64,000 nucleotides of DNA from Cyclaneusma minus (lineage: Eukaryota > Ascomycota > Leotiomycetes > Marthamycetales > Marthamycetaceae): positions 124,001-188,000 of the forward strand of contig JAKZHN010000003.1 in NCBI GenBank assembly GCA_037179335.1, written 5' to 3'. Both the position numbers and the translations under genes were made by a program. Shown piece by piece: positions 47,401 to 60,363 of this stretch (the first letter of the stretch is position 1; every line of letters begins with the position of its first letter). The notes beneath the pieces are model-generated. The model did no database searches, had not been told where the DNA came from, and saw nothing but the letters and a program-made list of their open reading frames with translations.

Positions 47401-47850
47401 AAAAATTGAATAATTTAAAAGCAGATTTTTAAAAATTATTAAATTAGTATTTTCTTATGTTTTTTTTTTAAAAACGGGGAATTTAAAATATACAGAGCTT
47501 TAATTTAAGTTTTATTAATAAATAATTAAAAAGAAAATCGCGAATTTAATAGCGCAGTAATATATTTATTATTTTTTAAATGAATAAAATAAAATATATA
47601 ATTATTTTTGCGTTTTTGGTATTAAATATAATTATATTTAGAAAAATTAAAAGCCGGTATAAATACCGCTTTATAATGGCTATTAAAATATAAAAATCTT
47701 TATACAAAATAAATATTTTTATTGGATTTTATAATAAATGGTAAAACTTAAATGTTTTTATTATTAAAATATATTTTATTAATTATTTAATAAAATTGGC
47801 CTTCAAAATAGGAAAAATGAATTTTATAATATTATTTTTATATATTTATC
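44419..47850 (-). mobile_element. RIP-degraded LINE (Tad1-like) remnant, minus strand
   Basis: The minus-strand reading at 46194-46165 is GFINNINILI, the RIP-altered form of a non-LTR reverse transcriptase catalytic box of the FVDD type (Asp GAC read as Asn AAT). Upstream on that strand, about 47.15-47.35 kb, a basic stretch (YAKTR, NLPIYKQAKKASKK) resembles the endonuclease-RT linker of Tad1-type LINEs. A T-rich run at 44411-44434 fits its 3' poly-A tail in this orientation. The 5' limit near 47.85 kb is a guess based on a GC island there. No intact frame remains. Confidence 0.6.
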
Positions 47851-47896
47851 ACACGGGGCCGAGGAGGGTGCCTTGCGGGCACCGTACAAAGCATAT
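47851..47896. other. RIP-spared GC island
   Basis: About 45 bp with high GC (CACACGGGGCCGAGGAGGG, then a GTGCCTTGCGGGCAC hairpin) inside DNA of about 20 percent GC. The start resembles gypsy LTR termini (TGTCACGGGG). It may be the edge of another element. Confidence 0.5.
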
Positions 47897-50800
47897 GCGC
47901 TAAAATTGCGTAAAAAATAAGCATTGTTTATTAAAGCTAAGCAAAAACTTTTGCATATAACATTTAAATATTGCTATTTTTATTTAAAAAAAACAGCGGC
48001 TATGTTTTATAGCTAAGAAATGTATATAATGCATTTCTATTTGCCAATTTATTTTCAACTATTATAATAATATTTTTAAACAATTGTAAATATTATAAAT
48101 TTAAAAATTTAAAAAAATAGCTTTAGGGCTAAAATATAAATTAATTAATATAAAATTTGCTAAAAAATAGCAAGCTTTCTAGCTGTTAATTGGGATTTTT
48201 TAATTAATATAAATGGCTATTTTAAAATGGCTTTTAAATAGAAAAGTAATATAAAAGCCATTAGTGCTAGGGTTTCTAATTATTTATATATTTAAATTGA
48301 TTTATAATTTTTAAACAATAAAAGTTTAAAAATTCTTAATTAAATTTATTAAGTCTAATATTAAATCCATTATTTTTACTAATTTATATGTATTATATCA
48401 TAATATTTAAAATAATTATTATATATTTATTTAAAATTCTTTAATATTTTAATATTTTTATTAATACTTGCGTTTTGCGCTAAAATGCTTATATATTTAT
48501 TATAAAAATAATAGCTATTGGAATTATTTAAAAGGCTTTAATTAATATTTAAAAAGGAATTTGGAAAAATTGGAATTTTAAAAATAAAGCAAAAAGGCAA
48601 TATATATTTAGGCATTTTTTTATTTTATTTAAAATTGGCGAAAAATCCTTTTTAATCTTTTTGCAAAAAGGCTTTTTTCTATTAAATAATTAGCTAAAAT
48701 AATATCTTAATGAGACTTTTACTATAAAATATAAGCTTATTTTTAAAGCGCTGGCGCGCTATTTTATATTCGGATTTCAAGATTTTATATAAAAGTAAAA
48801 AGAATTTATAATTTATATATTTCCAATCAATATATCTTAGCTATTTTATTTTAAAGCATTTTTTAATATGATAAGTTTTTATATATTTATTATAAATTAA
48901 ACTATTTTTAATATATATTTTAATATATATTTTTAATATTAACGATTAAAATATTAAATAGCTTTGAAATAAATTTTAAATAGCTTAGAAGCCTTGGTTT
49001 TTAAATTTAATAATATACGTATTTTAATACATTTATTAATTTGCTTTGCTAAAGCGTATTTAATAATTAAAAAGCCACGCTTTTTATTATTATTTAATAC
49101 TTTTTTTAACTATACCGCTTAAAAGATTCTTAATTCTAAATAGATTTTTTTATTATTTTTTAAAATCCGGTTAATTATAATTAATTAATTTATTTTTAAT
49201 AAAAATAAATTTTTAAATATTTTATAAATAAAAATAGGAAATAAGGCTTTTAAAAACAAGCTTTTAAAAAAAGGAATTCAATTCAATTATAATTTTTAAT
49301 TAAAATTTGGACTGCTTTAATATTAGGAATTTAAAAGAGTATTATATTATTATTAAGCTTTTAAAGGCCTATAAGAATCCCAAAATAGCCTAGCTTATTA
49401 AATTTGGAATTGGTATAAATAATTATTTAAAAGGCTAATTAAAAACGAAGCTTTTTATCTAGCTTATTATTATGTTTTTATTCTAATTTTAATTTTATAA
49501 AAAATCGGCTTTAATAATTATTTCTTTATATTAATAAAAGCTTTGGAGTAAAAGGGAAAAAAGAAAAAGCCTTGAAAAATTTAAGCAAAAATTTAATTGA
49601 ATATATTTAAAAAAGTGCTAGCTGGCGTAAAAACGTTAAAATATAGCTTATATATTATTTTAATTATAATAGCGTATATTTGCAAGGCAGATTTTTAAAT
49701 AAACGGGTTTTTTAAAAAAAAGAAATTTAATAATAAAGACCTCAATAATATAAATAAAGGCCGGTAAAAAAATAGCAAAAATTTTTATGCCCTAAATTGC
49801 AAAAGTTATTAATGCTTTTTAAGATACGCCAGTAAGGGTTTTAAACTTTTTTACCTTTTTAAAATATATATAAATATTGGAAATTAATATTTTTAAAGCT
49901 ATAAAATTATTTTAATAATTAGCAATTGGCTTAAATATAGCAAATATAAATTTTTCGCTTATATTAATATTGCTGCTTTGCTTTTGCAATTCAAATAGCA
50001 ATAATAATATCCTAATTGCTTTGCGCTATATAGCAATAAAATAATTTGGATAAAATAATTTAAATAGGCCTGGTTTCAAGAAATAATATTGCGATTTAAC
50101 CAAGAATTTGTTTTAGCGTAAGTGATATTGTTTTTCAAAAGCCCTTTATTGGCTTTAAAAGCCCTAAATATCTAAATATAGCAAATATAAATACTATATT
50201 AAAATATATTCAAATTTTAAAAATCCTTTTGCTAATACCATTAATTATAATATAAATAGTAAAAAGCCTAAAAGGCCTAAAAAGAAAAATTTAATAAAGA
50301 TAAATACCGCTAAAACAAAGGCGGCTATTTTAGCTGCTAAATTAGGAAATATCTAGCTACCGGTAGAATTGTATTTAGCAATCTAATATATATAATATTA
50401 ATTTTTATTCAGTTTTTTAAAAATTCCCTATATTTAGCTACTAATCCCTTTATTATTTCCTTTATTTTAGAAAAAAAAAATCATTTATTATTAATGCTTT
50501 AATAAATATAAAAATAAATATAAAATTTTCTATTAATTATTTTATTATAGTATAATTTATTTAATATAATGGCTTGGATTTTATTATTTTATATAGGCTT
50601 ATTTTAATAGCAGCTTTTAATAGCTATATTTTTATATTTATTATTTAAGCTTTTTATTCCCAGTTTTATTAGGTTTTGTTTAATTTTTGCATAATTCTTA
50701 ATTTAGAATATTATAATATAATTTTAAAAAAAGCCTATTTAAAATTGCATAATATAATAATTAATAACGCCATTAATAAAATTTATTTTCTTTATAGCCA

Positions 50801-52413
50801 TTATAATTATATAAAGGCTATTTAATATAAATTTCTTATATAACAAAATAGTATATTACACTTTCAATATATTAAAATACCGGCCTTCCTTATATTTTAA
50901 AAATTTCCATTTTTAAAAAGCATCCGGTATAGGCTTTCCAAGCTTAAAATTTCTTTATAAATTTTAATTCCATATTCCAAATTTATTATTACCCTAGTAA
51001 AAATAGCAAAAGCAACATTGCTATTTTTTACCCAATTGAACAAATTCTTTTTATTTGGAATTATAAAAGAATTCCTATTTTAATCCCGGAATTTTACGCC
51101 TTTTCCCAATAGTTTAAAAACGCAACTAAATAAATAATCTATTATTAATTTTTTAAATAATAATAAGGTTTTTTGCACATTTTAATAATTAGGTATTTTT
51201 AATGCATTCTAATAACCTGGTATATATAAATTTGCTAAAACAAATACCGCTAAATTAGGTTAAAAATAGCGTTATAAAATAAAATAATAATATAAATATC
51301 TTTATTTTATTTTTCAAAGCCATTTTTAAATAATCTTTAGCTATTTGCTTGCAATTGTTTAAAACTTTCTTGGGTTTATTGGCTTTTTTTTATTTGCTAA
51401 ATCTCTTTTAAAATTATTTTTTAAATCCCGCTTTCTAAAAGACTAAATAGCCCGCCAATTATAGCGTTAAAAATTAAAAATTAAAATGCAAAAAAAGTTA
51501 TTTTAGTATGTTTTAAATATTTTTTAGAAAATTAACGCCATAAGCCTTTTTTTAATAATAAATAGGATTTTTAAACGCTATTATTTAGTAAAGCCTATTT
51601 AAATTTATACTATTAATATTCCAGCCTTTATTATATTCGCTAGGCCAAAAAAACCAAGATTTAACTTTTGCTATATTAATTAAAGAAATTAATAAGGCTT
51701 TAATATATATATATTTAAATAATGTAGGCGCTAAATTAAAGCCTTTAATAAATAACCTTTTTACCAGCTTTAAAATTATTAGCTTTAAAATTATTATATT
51801 AAGCTTATAAATTTTATTTATATTTTGATTTAAAAAAAGCTAATAAGGTTTTGCCAGTATTTTTAAAATTGTTTTAAATTAAATTATATTATATTTAGCT
51901 AAATATTTTATATTTCCCCAATACTATTTATTAAAAAACCTAATAAACAACTCCGATTTTATATTAATTATAAATAGCTAAATAAGCTTATTAAAAAAAC
52001 ATATATTGTTTTAAAATATTATTTTCCGTATTTCCGGGGCTAAATATTTAATTAAAATTAAATTTAAAATTCTAAAAAATAAAAAGCTTATTATTTTTAA
52101 TATACTATTTAGCCAATTTAAATATAAAATAATGCCATTTAGGCTTAAAAATAGCCCGGCCATTTTTTAGCAGCTAATAAATAATATTTTATAGGCTTAT
52201 TTAAACGATTTTTTAATAATTTATATAATTTCTTTTTTATTTATAATAAAATTTTAAAAAGGCATTGATAATATATTAAGAAAAGTTTCAAGGCCTTAAT
52301 TAAAATTGAAAGTTTAAAAGATTAAATTTTTAAGCATAATATTTAAAATTAATAGCTGCCGTATAAATCTTTAAAAAGTTTAAAAAATAATAAATTGGGA
52401 AAAGCTTACTATT
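47897..52413. mobile_element. AT-rich transposon debris
   Basis: RIP-saturated DNA with no frame longer than about 60 codons. It is probably the 5' part of the gypsy-type element (gag, protease, first part of RT) and perhaps more of the LINE. I could not place domain borders. Confidence 0.5.
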
Positions 52414-52830
52414 ATTAAAAAGATTCAGAAATTTTTAGGCTTTATTAAGTACTTTCGCCAATTTATTAGAAATTATATTATTATAACCAAGCCTTTATAG
52501 ATTCTAATATATATTAAAAATCAGCTATTTTAGCTTGTGTTTTTAGCCCAAAAAGCCTTTTATATTTTAAAATAAATAATTAGTAATGCCTCAATATTGG
52601 CTTATTATATTTAAAATAAAATTATTTATATTAAAATTGATATTTTAAATTATATATTAAAAATTATTTTTTCTTAAAACGATAATATAAATAACCCGCT
52701 TTAATTTATTGCCTATTATTTTAAGCAAATATTAAAGCTAAAAACCAATTACGTTATTTATAATAAAAGCTATTAATTATTATAAATGCAAATAAAAGAT
52801 AGCAAAATTATATTATTGATATAAAATAAA
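52414..52830 (+). pseudogene. Gypsy reverse transcriptase / RNase H remnant
   Basis: The frame at 52414-52497 reads IKKIQKFLGFIKYFRQFIRN and then YIIITKPL, the RT thumb of Ty3/gypsy elements (normally VQ.FLGF.N(F/Y)YR.FI). From 52546 AQKAFYILK*IISNAS follows, and further on FIAYYFKQILKLKTNYVIYN-type RNase H sequence, split by stops. The replacements are those expected from C-to-T and G-to-A mutation. Confidence 0.75.
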
Positions 52831-53094
52831 TTATTTAAATATTTATTAACTATAAAAGATTAAAATATTTTGCTATTAAAAAAAACTAAATAAAAAATAG
52901 GCTAGCTAGCTGAATATATTTATAAATATTAAATTTAAAACTTAAAATATATTAGAAACAATTAATAGCAAGCCAAATATTTTGATAAAGCGCTTTTAGA
53001 ATTATGTTTTGAATTTTAAAAATTTTAAAAATAAATATATAAACCAAATATTGCTTTTAAAAATAATTAGGCTATTAAGCTTAATTTTACAAAA

Positions 53095-53330
53095 ATTCTA
53101 AAAATCCCTGAAGAAAGAAAGGCCCCGCAAGCCCCGAAAGCCCCTGGGGCATTAAAGGCTCCCTAAAATTAGCATTCAAAATTAAAAAAACCAGGCCTTA
53201 AAGCCCCTGGGGAAAAAACCCTAAAACACCCAATAAAGAAATATTTTTTAAAAAAGGAAAACCCGGATTTAAAAGCCAATTTAAATAAGCCGGATTTTAA
53301 AATGCCCCCGGCAAATAAATGTAACCCCAT
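53095..53330. other. Less-mutated patch within the gypsy-type element
   Basis: A GC-richer stretch with repeated AAGCCCCTGGGG words (around 53141 and 53200) lies between the RNase H and integrase regions. The two words form a short direct repeat. Its origin is unclear. Confidence 0.4.
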
Positions 53331-54554
53331 TTAAAAATAAGCGCTGCTAAAAAATTAAAAGGCTATTTATTATTAAGGCTTATATTAATTTTCTATTAGT
53401 TTTATTTAAATGCTTTATTAATTAAAATAGCGAGCTATTTAAATATTATAGGCTGATTTATATTTTCAAATAAAGAAAGGCCCGTTTAAAAATTATTAAA
53501 TTAATATATAAATTAATTATATATAAATATATTAATAGAGCTAGAATTCTTTAGTATATTTAATACCAATTTATATAAAAAAACTAGCGCTAAATATTGC
53601 TAAATCTATTCGCAATTGCCAACATTATTAATGCTTTAAGCCAATTAAACAAAAATATTAAAATTATTTACAATTTTTTTAAACAGCTATATAGCTTTAA
53701 AAGCATATTATGATAAGTTTTATTACCGGCTTATTATTTAGCAAAAGCAAAAATACTATTATAATTATAATAAATTGCTTTTTAAAAACAATTTATTTAA
53801 TATTTCATTTTTAAACCTAATAATGCTAAAAGACGTTTTGCTAATTAAATAGCCCAATTATTTTTAAAGCATATTTTCAAGCTTTATAAATTTTTAAAAA
53901 GCATTATTTTTAATAAAAGTCTTTAATTTATGATTAAATTTTAAAAGCAGTTATATTTTTTCTAAATATTAATTACCGCCTATTTATTATAATTTACTTT
54001 AAAATTAATAAGTAAATAAAATAAATAAATGCTAAATTAAAGCATTTATTAAAATTCTATTATAATAGTAGAAAGAAAATAGACAAAATTTTTAGCTTAT
54101 ATTAAATTTGCCATTAATAATTATATTAGCCAAGCTATTGGAATAATTCCCTTTTATATTATTTATAGCCAATATTCTATTATTCTGTATTTATTATTCT
54201 ATATTTATTTTTTAAATTAATACCGGCCTATTATTAAAAAAACATACAATTAAATTTATTAAAAATATAAAGCATATATAAAAAAACAATTTTGTTTTTA
54301 AAAAAGCGTATAATCTATTATACCAATCGCCGAAAACTCCTATATCTAGCTTATTAAATTAACAATTAAATCAATTAATTTATCAAAAATATTAAAATTT
54401 CCAAACAAAAGCTAAAATCTTAATTTATAAATTTATTTACAATTATTAAATAAAATAAACTAATTGTTTTTGCCTTAAATCTATTTCAACTATATTTAAA
54501 TAATGGTATATATTTTGGTTTTTATACTAATTTATTTCCCGGCTAAAAGCCTAA

Positions 54555-54710
54555 GCCATTATTACTTTTACTATTTAGAAAAAATGATTTTTTTTAAAAA
54601 TTATAAAAAGGGCTATTTAATATTAAGCTAAATAAATTGGCTATAATATTAAAAAAAAATGAATTTAATCCCAAATTTCAAATTTAATAGCATTAAAACT
54701 ATTCCAATGT
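54555..54710 (+). pseudogene. Chromodomain-like tail of the gypsy-type element
   Basis: With stops ignored, the plus-strand frame resembles the integrase-terminal chromodomain of chromoviruses: a basic start, an IGYN-type turn in the place of 'WeGY', then SQISNLIAL in the place of 'W.P..NL..a..L'. The match is loose because of RIP. Position just before the 3' LTR is as expected. Confidence 0.4.
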
Positions 54711-54800
54711 ATTTAATTATAAGCAAATAAAATTAAAAGATAGGGCTTAGCTATCCAAGGAAAGGGCTATCCGCTCGATAAAGCTTGCTTTAATAAAAAA

Positions 54801-55001
54801 AAAAACGAAATTAAAAAAAAAATCTTTAGGCAGCTATTTTTAAAGCAATTATACCGCTTTTTTATTCTTCTAGCTTTTTTATTAAAAACTAAATAAAAAG
54901 AAAAAGCTCTCCGGACCTTTTCTTCTATCCTTAGCTTTACTAATCCAGTCTTTATCTACTGCTTGTTCGGGCTCTGGCTCCCTCAATAGATTTCCGTGAC
55001 A
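54801..55001 (+). repeat. 3' LTR of the gypsy-type element
   Basis: 201 bp ending TTTCCGTGACA. The first 83 bp are RIP-altered and pair with 44336-44418. The last 100 bp or so (from about 54,910) are nearly unmutated. The missing remainder of the 5' LTR should lie on the far side of the nested LINE. Confidence 0.7.
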
Positions 55002-55213
55002 CCTAGCAGCTGGGTGCAATATCTTTTGTTGCTGACAATTTTAACCGCCCAAAGGCAAAAGAAACCGCCGAGTTTCTGCGTGCTTCTTCCTATTACTTTA
55101 GAATGCGAACACCAATTTGGTCTTGCGGCCATTTATATCTCTATAAATTATCACATGCAATAAAAGGAGAGGATACCCATTTCCAACGTCTATTCCGTAA
55201 ATGCCAGGCATAG
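55002..55213 (+). other. RIP-spared island with a 68-codon open frame
   Basis: Just outside the 3' LTR, normal-GC DNA contains an open frame from 55007 to a TAG at 55211-55213. It reads protein-like (SFVADNFNRPKAKETAEFL; YYFRMRTPIWSCGHLYLY). It lacks an ATG near its start, and a CTAGCAG at 55003-55009 could be a splice acceptor. It may be an exon fragment of a host gene split by the insertion, or part of another element. I do not recognise it. Confidence 0.4.
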
Positions 55214-55327
55214 CCAACGGCTTTAAAATTTGCTAGCTAAAAGGGGCTTTGCTTTTTAGCTTTTTAAAGGCATTTAAAGCTTTGCTGGCTTTTTTAAAAT
55301 TGGCTGACGGGCTTAAGGCTAATTGGC
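55194..55327 (+). repeat. RIP-diverged direct repeat, copy 1
   Basis: Aligns to 55580-55713 at an offset of 386. Shared words include TTGCTAGCTAAAA, GGCTTTGCTTTTTAG and GCTAATTGGC, with mostly C/T and G/A differences. Confidence 0.65.
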
Positions 55328-55579
55328 TATAATGCTATATTATAATTTAAATTATATATAAAACAAATAGGCGAAACAATTAAAAATAACTGGCGATTTG
55401 CAAAAAGTATTATTAAAAAAAGAAAATAGCAATTTTTTAAAAATTCTATTTATATAGCTTTTAGCTAGCTGGCTAATTAAAAGCTTTATACATTTTATAT
55501 ATAATTGATTGCTAGCTAATTTTAATTTTTTTTTAAACTTTTATAAATTATTATATATATAAAACAAAATGATATTTAT

Positions 55580-55713
55580 TTTATAAATGCCAAATATAAC
55601 CAATAGTTTTAAAGCTTGCTAGCTAAAAAAGGCTTTGCTTTTTAGTTTTTTAAAGGTATTCAAAGTTTTGCTGGAGTTTTTAAAATTGATTGGCAAATTT
55701 AAAGCTAATTGGC
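55580..55713 (+). repeat. RIP-diverged direct repeat, copy 2
   Basis: Partner of 55194-55327 and more AT-rich. The pair could be short LTRs or duplicated fragments; no coding sequence lies between them. Confidence 0.65.
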
Positions 55714-55944
55714 CAAACGCAAAATGAATTATGCTTAAAAAACTTAGAAAAAAAAATTAAAAATAATATATTTATTTATAAAATATTAATGGGTAAAATT
55801 AAATTTCATAGCCAAGCTATTAAAATAATAGCTTTGAAAAGCATTTAAAAATTATTAGCCAAATTTTTAAATATTGGATTTTAATATACTATTATTTGCA
55901 ATATACTAGGCAGTATTTTTATAACGGCCTTAGGCTGCACACCC

Positions 55945-56020
55945 TTTATTTTCCGGACACGTGACCGGACCAATTGTAGCTCCGGTCCCACTTATATATA
56001 AAGCTTTCCAGAGCGTTTTA
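55945..56020 (+). promoter_or_regulatory. RIP-spared island with CACGTG palindrome and TATA box
   Basis: A near-palindrome TCCGGACACGTGACCGGA (CACGTG at 55958-55963) is followed by CTTATATATAAAGC about 32 bp on. The arrangement copies the CACGTG-TATA modules of the GC-rich half. It may be a transposon promoter or a host promoter. Confidence 0.4.
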
Positions 56021-58111
56021 AACTTTCTTTCATTTTTTATAGCAATAAATATTTATTAACAGCGTTTTTTATTTGGCTTAATTTAAAGCGGAAATCCAAA
56101 TTGTAATAATTTTATTGCTATTTTATTTTACGGACTATTATTCGATATTTTGAAATTTTGAAATTTCGTTAACATATAATTAATTTTGGCATTATTTAAC
56201 GCGCCAACCACTTTTTGTTAAAACAATAATTTTTAACCAAATTGGAAATAGCACCAAACTTTAAAAAATTAAAGAAAATTTCAGCCTTGTTAATATGCAA
56301 TAAAATTTTAGAAATCAAGTTAAATTTAAAGTTAATTTTAAGCTTATTTTTAAAACTTTTATTATATATTAATAGCCCATTTTTTTTTGAAAATAATTAG
56401 GCTATTAATATACAATAAAACTTTTGAAAATGAGCTTATGAATATAAATATAAATACCGCGCCTTATTTTTCACCCTTTATCCTATGCCTTGCTCTTTAT
56501 CCTCCACCTTTTATTTTGCGCCTTATATCCTGCGCTCCTTTTTGCAATCAATTTTAAGCCTTGCTATAAAAAAAAAGTGCTGCTGCAGCTGCCTTTGCGC
56601 AATTAAAAATTAAGGAATTCGAATTTCCGCCGCTTAAAAATATCAGCTATTTAAATATTAAAAACACATTTAAAACTGCTATTTTAAGGCTATTTTTAAG
56701 GCTATTTTTAAGGCTATATTTTAATTAAAAAAACTATAAAGCCCAATAGTATTTATTACCTTATATATAATAAATTAGGCAAATATAAAAATCGCAAAAA
56801 GCCCGATTTTCATTTATTAAAAAAGCGCAAAAATACAGCTATTTGCAAATATAGCTATTTGTTTAAATTAAAAATTATTTTTTAAAAAAATGATAATTTA
56901 TAAAAACAATTCCTGGTTTTTATAAATAATAACCATAATTATAAGCCTTTAAAAATATTATTTATATATTCCAAAGCCCGCTAAGCTATATTAGAAAAAT
57001 CAAGAAATAAGCTAATAGCTTAAATAAATTCCAATATATTACTTTTTTTTTTGCGTTAAAAATACCCTTAATACAATTTGATTTCCAAAGATTTCTATAA
57101 TATAGCATAAAGGCATAAATTAGAAAGACTGGCAAAAAGACTTTTTATTTAATAACTATAGCAAATATTTAAAAAAATGCTATTGTTATAAATTTAATAT
57201 TAATTTAAATATATTTTAGTTTATTTATTTATTTTATATATATTTTAAGGCCATTAAGTATTATAAAAAAAACCCTAATATACTTTTAACAAATTTAATT
57301 TGGCATTAATAAGCCAATTTTAACAATTATAAATAAAAAGCTAGCCTTAATTAATATAATTAAACGGCTTTTTAAACAAATAAATTATATTTTATATTAT
57401 TGGTATATAAATATAAATATACTTGCTAAAATCAAAAAGCATTTTAAAATAAAGAAATTATAAAAGGAATGTTAAATAAAATGAAAATTCATTTTAAAGG
57501 CTAAATTAAAAAAGAAATACCAAAAAGCTTTATTTAATTTTAAGGCTTATTAGCTAGCTTTAGCAATTTAATATTATAAGAATATTTGGCTTATTTAAAA
57601 AAGAAAGGAGTAAATAATTTCCATTTATATTAAAAAATTTAATTAAATTATGCAGCTTTAAAACGCTTTTTTAAAAAGTTAATTAGGGATTTGAAAACTA
57701 TATTTAATCGATTTCTTTTTGGGTAAAATAGTATATTAAGCTTAAATACAACCAAGCTAAAAACAAATTAAAGCCCATATATATTGCTTTAAAAACCATT
57801 TTTTAAAATATTTTAGGCCAGGTTATAAAATATATATTGCGTTAAATTGAAAAAAAAAATCAAAATTCCCAAAATTAATCCCTATATAAAAAAAATAATT
57901 AATATAATTTTAAATTATTTTTTGGGAATTGCCTATTTATAATATTTATAGGCCTGCTTTGCTATTATACCATTTATAATAAATAATGCAAAAAAGAAGC
58001 TTTAAAGCTATTAAATATTCACCGCCATGAATTATATAATTAAGATATAAACCAAGCTTTTATAAAATCCTAAAAACGCAAAATTATTTTAAATTTTGCA
58101 AATATTAAAAG
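56021..58111. mobile_element. AT-rich transposon debris
   Basis: RIP-saturated sequence with no recognisable motif beyond short C-rich words at 56.45-56.56 kb (CCTTATCC-like repeats). The class is unknown. Confidence 0.4.
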
Positions 58112-58116
58112 CAAGG

Positions 58117-58328
58117 TATTGAGGAATAGGTGCAATGGCTACCGTAGAGGTGGTCACGTGACAATCCGCTTAGCTAAAACGGGGTTAGCGTCTGCTATAT
58201 TAAATATTTTTAGTATTGGAGACGCCCTTAATTTAGAACTTTAAGCAATTAATACAATATTTTATTTTACCCTTATAACCAGCGTTTTATATTAGATTAT
58301 ACCAAACTAAACGCCCTTTTTTTTAATA
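58117..58328 (+). repeat. 5' LTR of the copia element
   Basis: Starts TATTGAGGAATAGGTGC. It retains CACGTGAC at 58155-58162, where the 3' LTR reads ATTATATAAT, a clear RIP difference. It shares ACGGGGTTAGCG and GGAGACGCCC with the 3' copy. Confidence 0.88.
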
Positions 58329-60363
58329 AATTATAAGCCCGGGTTAGCGCAAGCGCCTAAATAAATAGCTATTTATTATTACAATTAATTCAAATGCAAA
58401 GGTACAAAATTCTTAATTTAAAAGCCCTATTATTACTATATTTATACCGGTTATTTACAAAACTAATTAAAACTGCTAAAAGCTGTTGTAAAACCGCCTT
58501 GCCTTATTAACAAAATTACGGTATTTTATTAATTAATTAAAACCGCTAAGGGCTTTTTTATACTTACCAAAATTATTAAAAATTACCAAATTCGCCTATC
58601 GGCTTTAATAGCTTTTGTAAAAAAGCTGCTATACCAATATATTCTTTTTTTTTCCGATTTCTTTTTCCTATTATATTAAATAATAAAAAACCCGAAAAGG
58701 CATTGCCAACGCTTTTAAAGGCCAATTACAAAATATGGTTTCGCAATATAAAGCTCCGTTTTAATAGCAAGGATGCCTAATTTATCATAATTATATTTTT
58801 TATTAAATACTCCGGCATTAATAGTTTTATTTTTGCAAATGGCGTATTTTGTTTTATTTTTTTTGGCGTTAATATTTTAACCAATAATATTAAAGGCGAG
58901 TTTTTTTTAATTTATTACCATTAAAGGCAGAAAGCCCATTATAAAGCTTACCAATAAGCTTTAAACGCTTTTTATTAACAGATAAAAATGCATTTTTTAT
59001 ATTAATAAATTAAACAAATATAAGCGCGCTTAAGCTAAGGCATTAAATATTATATTTAAAGGCTTATTTAATAATAATAAGGCTTTATATACAAAATATA
59101 ATTTAATAAAAAACATTAAAACTAGTTCTATTTTTGCGCAAATATATATTACCAAAATTTAAAATTTTTTCTTTAATACTAATATAATTATTTATTTGTT
59201 TTTAATAATAAAATCTTATTTCTTTAATTTATTAACGCCTTTTTTAAAAAGTATACCACCACCGTTAATATTATAAATTTGGTAATTGCGAATAATAATA
59301 TAAATATTAATAATAAGCTAAAATGCTAAAATAAAAAGAATTCCATTTAAATATTGCCAATAATAAAAAAGCTGCCCTTGCTGCCTATTATTGCCGGTAC
59401 TTTAATGCTTTAAATAAAAAAACAATTTGCGTATTTTATGTTGGATTTTATAAAGTTTTTAATTATTTTAAGCTACAAAATCTAGCATTATTTTTTAAAA
59501 AGAATTATATTTTAATTTGCAATTATATTAAAGCTGCTTATAAAATTAATTATTGCTATTTCCATTTTTATTTTGCCTTTTACCAGCGCCGCTAAAATAA
59601 TAAAACAGCCAAAAAATTAAAATTTAATAAAAAAGCCAGGTTTTTTAAAAATAAGCTAAAATTTTCCGGCAATAAAAAGACCAGCGGCATAGCCGTAAAT
59701 GCCAAAAAAAATCATTTAAATTTAAATTTTCCGGATTCGAGGTCGATTTTAAAATAAAGCACGCTTAATTATTAAAAAAACTCCTTAATAAGGCCTTTTA
59801 TATTTTTTTAGGCCTTTAATATTAGCGCTTTTATATATATATTTAACAATCGCCTTTAGTTTTAAATTATTAAGCCATTTAATTATTGCCGGCCTATTAA
59901 AATTAATAAAAAAGTAATTTATACCATTTATAAAAAAATAGCAAAAATTATATATATATATATATATGAATTAATATTATGATTAAATATTTTTTTTATA
60001 TTTAATTTTAAATTAAATTTTATATTAACATACAAGCTATATATATTAAATTTAAAAGATTTTTTTAATAAGAATAAAATGGTGTATAAAAATTTAAATA
60101 AAAACGTTATTATTAAAGCTTTTATAATTGAAGGTTTTTATTTTATTTTATATATAAATTTTGCTAATAAGGAAAAAGCTTTTATTACTAACGGCCATAT
60201 TAAAATAATTAACGCTTTACCGCTTTCTTGTTTTTCGAAGCCGCCAAAATATTTTTAAAAATATAAGCTATTTAAATATAAAATAAAAAGCTGGAATCTA
60301 TAATACCAATGCTTCTATTATATAAAATTAAAGATTATTGGCAATTTTTATAAAATTATTATT

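Larger units (their letters stand above)
44336..55001 (+). mobile_element. RIP-degraded Ty3/gypsy-type LTR retrotransposon with nested insertion
   Basis: The outer ends are TGTTACGG at 44336 and CCGTGACA at 55001, an inverted pair typical of LTR termini. The flanking 5-mers are CCTGG (44331-44335) and CCTAG (55002-55006), identical but for one G-to-A transition. The first 83 bp (44336-44418) align without gaps to 54801-54883, differing mainly by C/T and G/A changes. Inside, on the plus strand, are relics of gypsy reverse transcriptase, RNase H and a chromodomain-like end (separate entries). The 10.7-kb length is inflated by a minus-strand LINE lodged in the 5' LTR. All frames are full of stops, so the element is dead. 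Confidence 0.75.
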
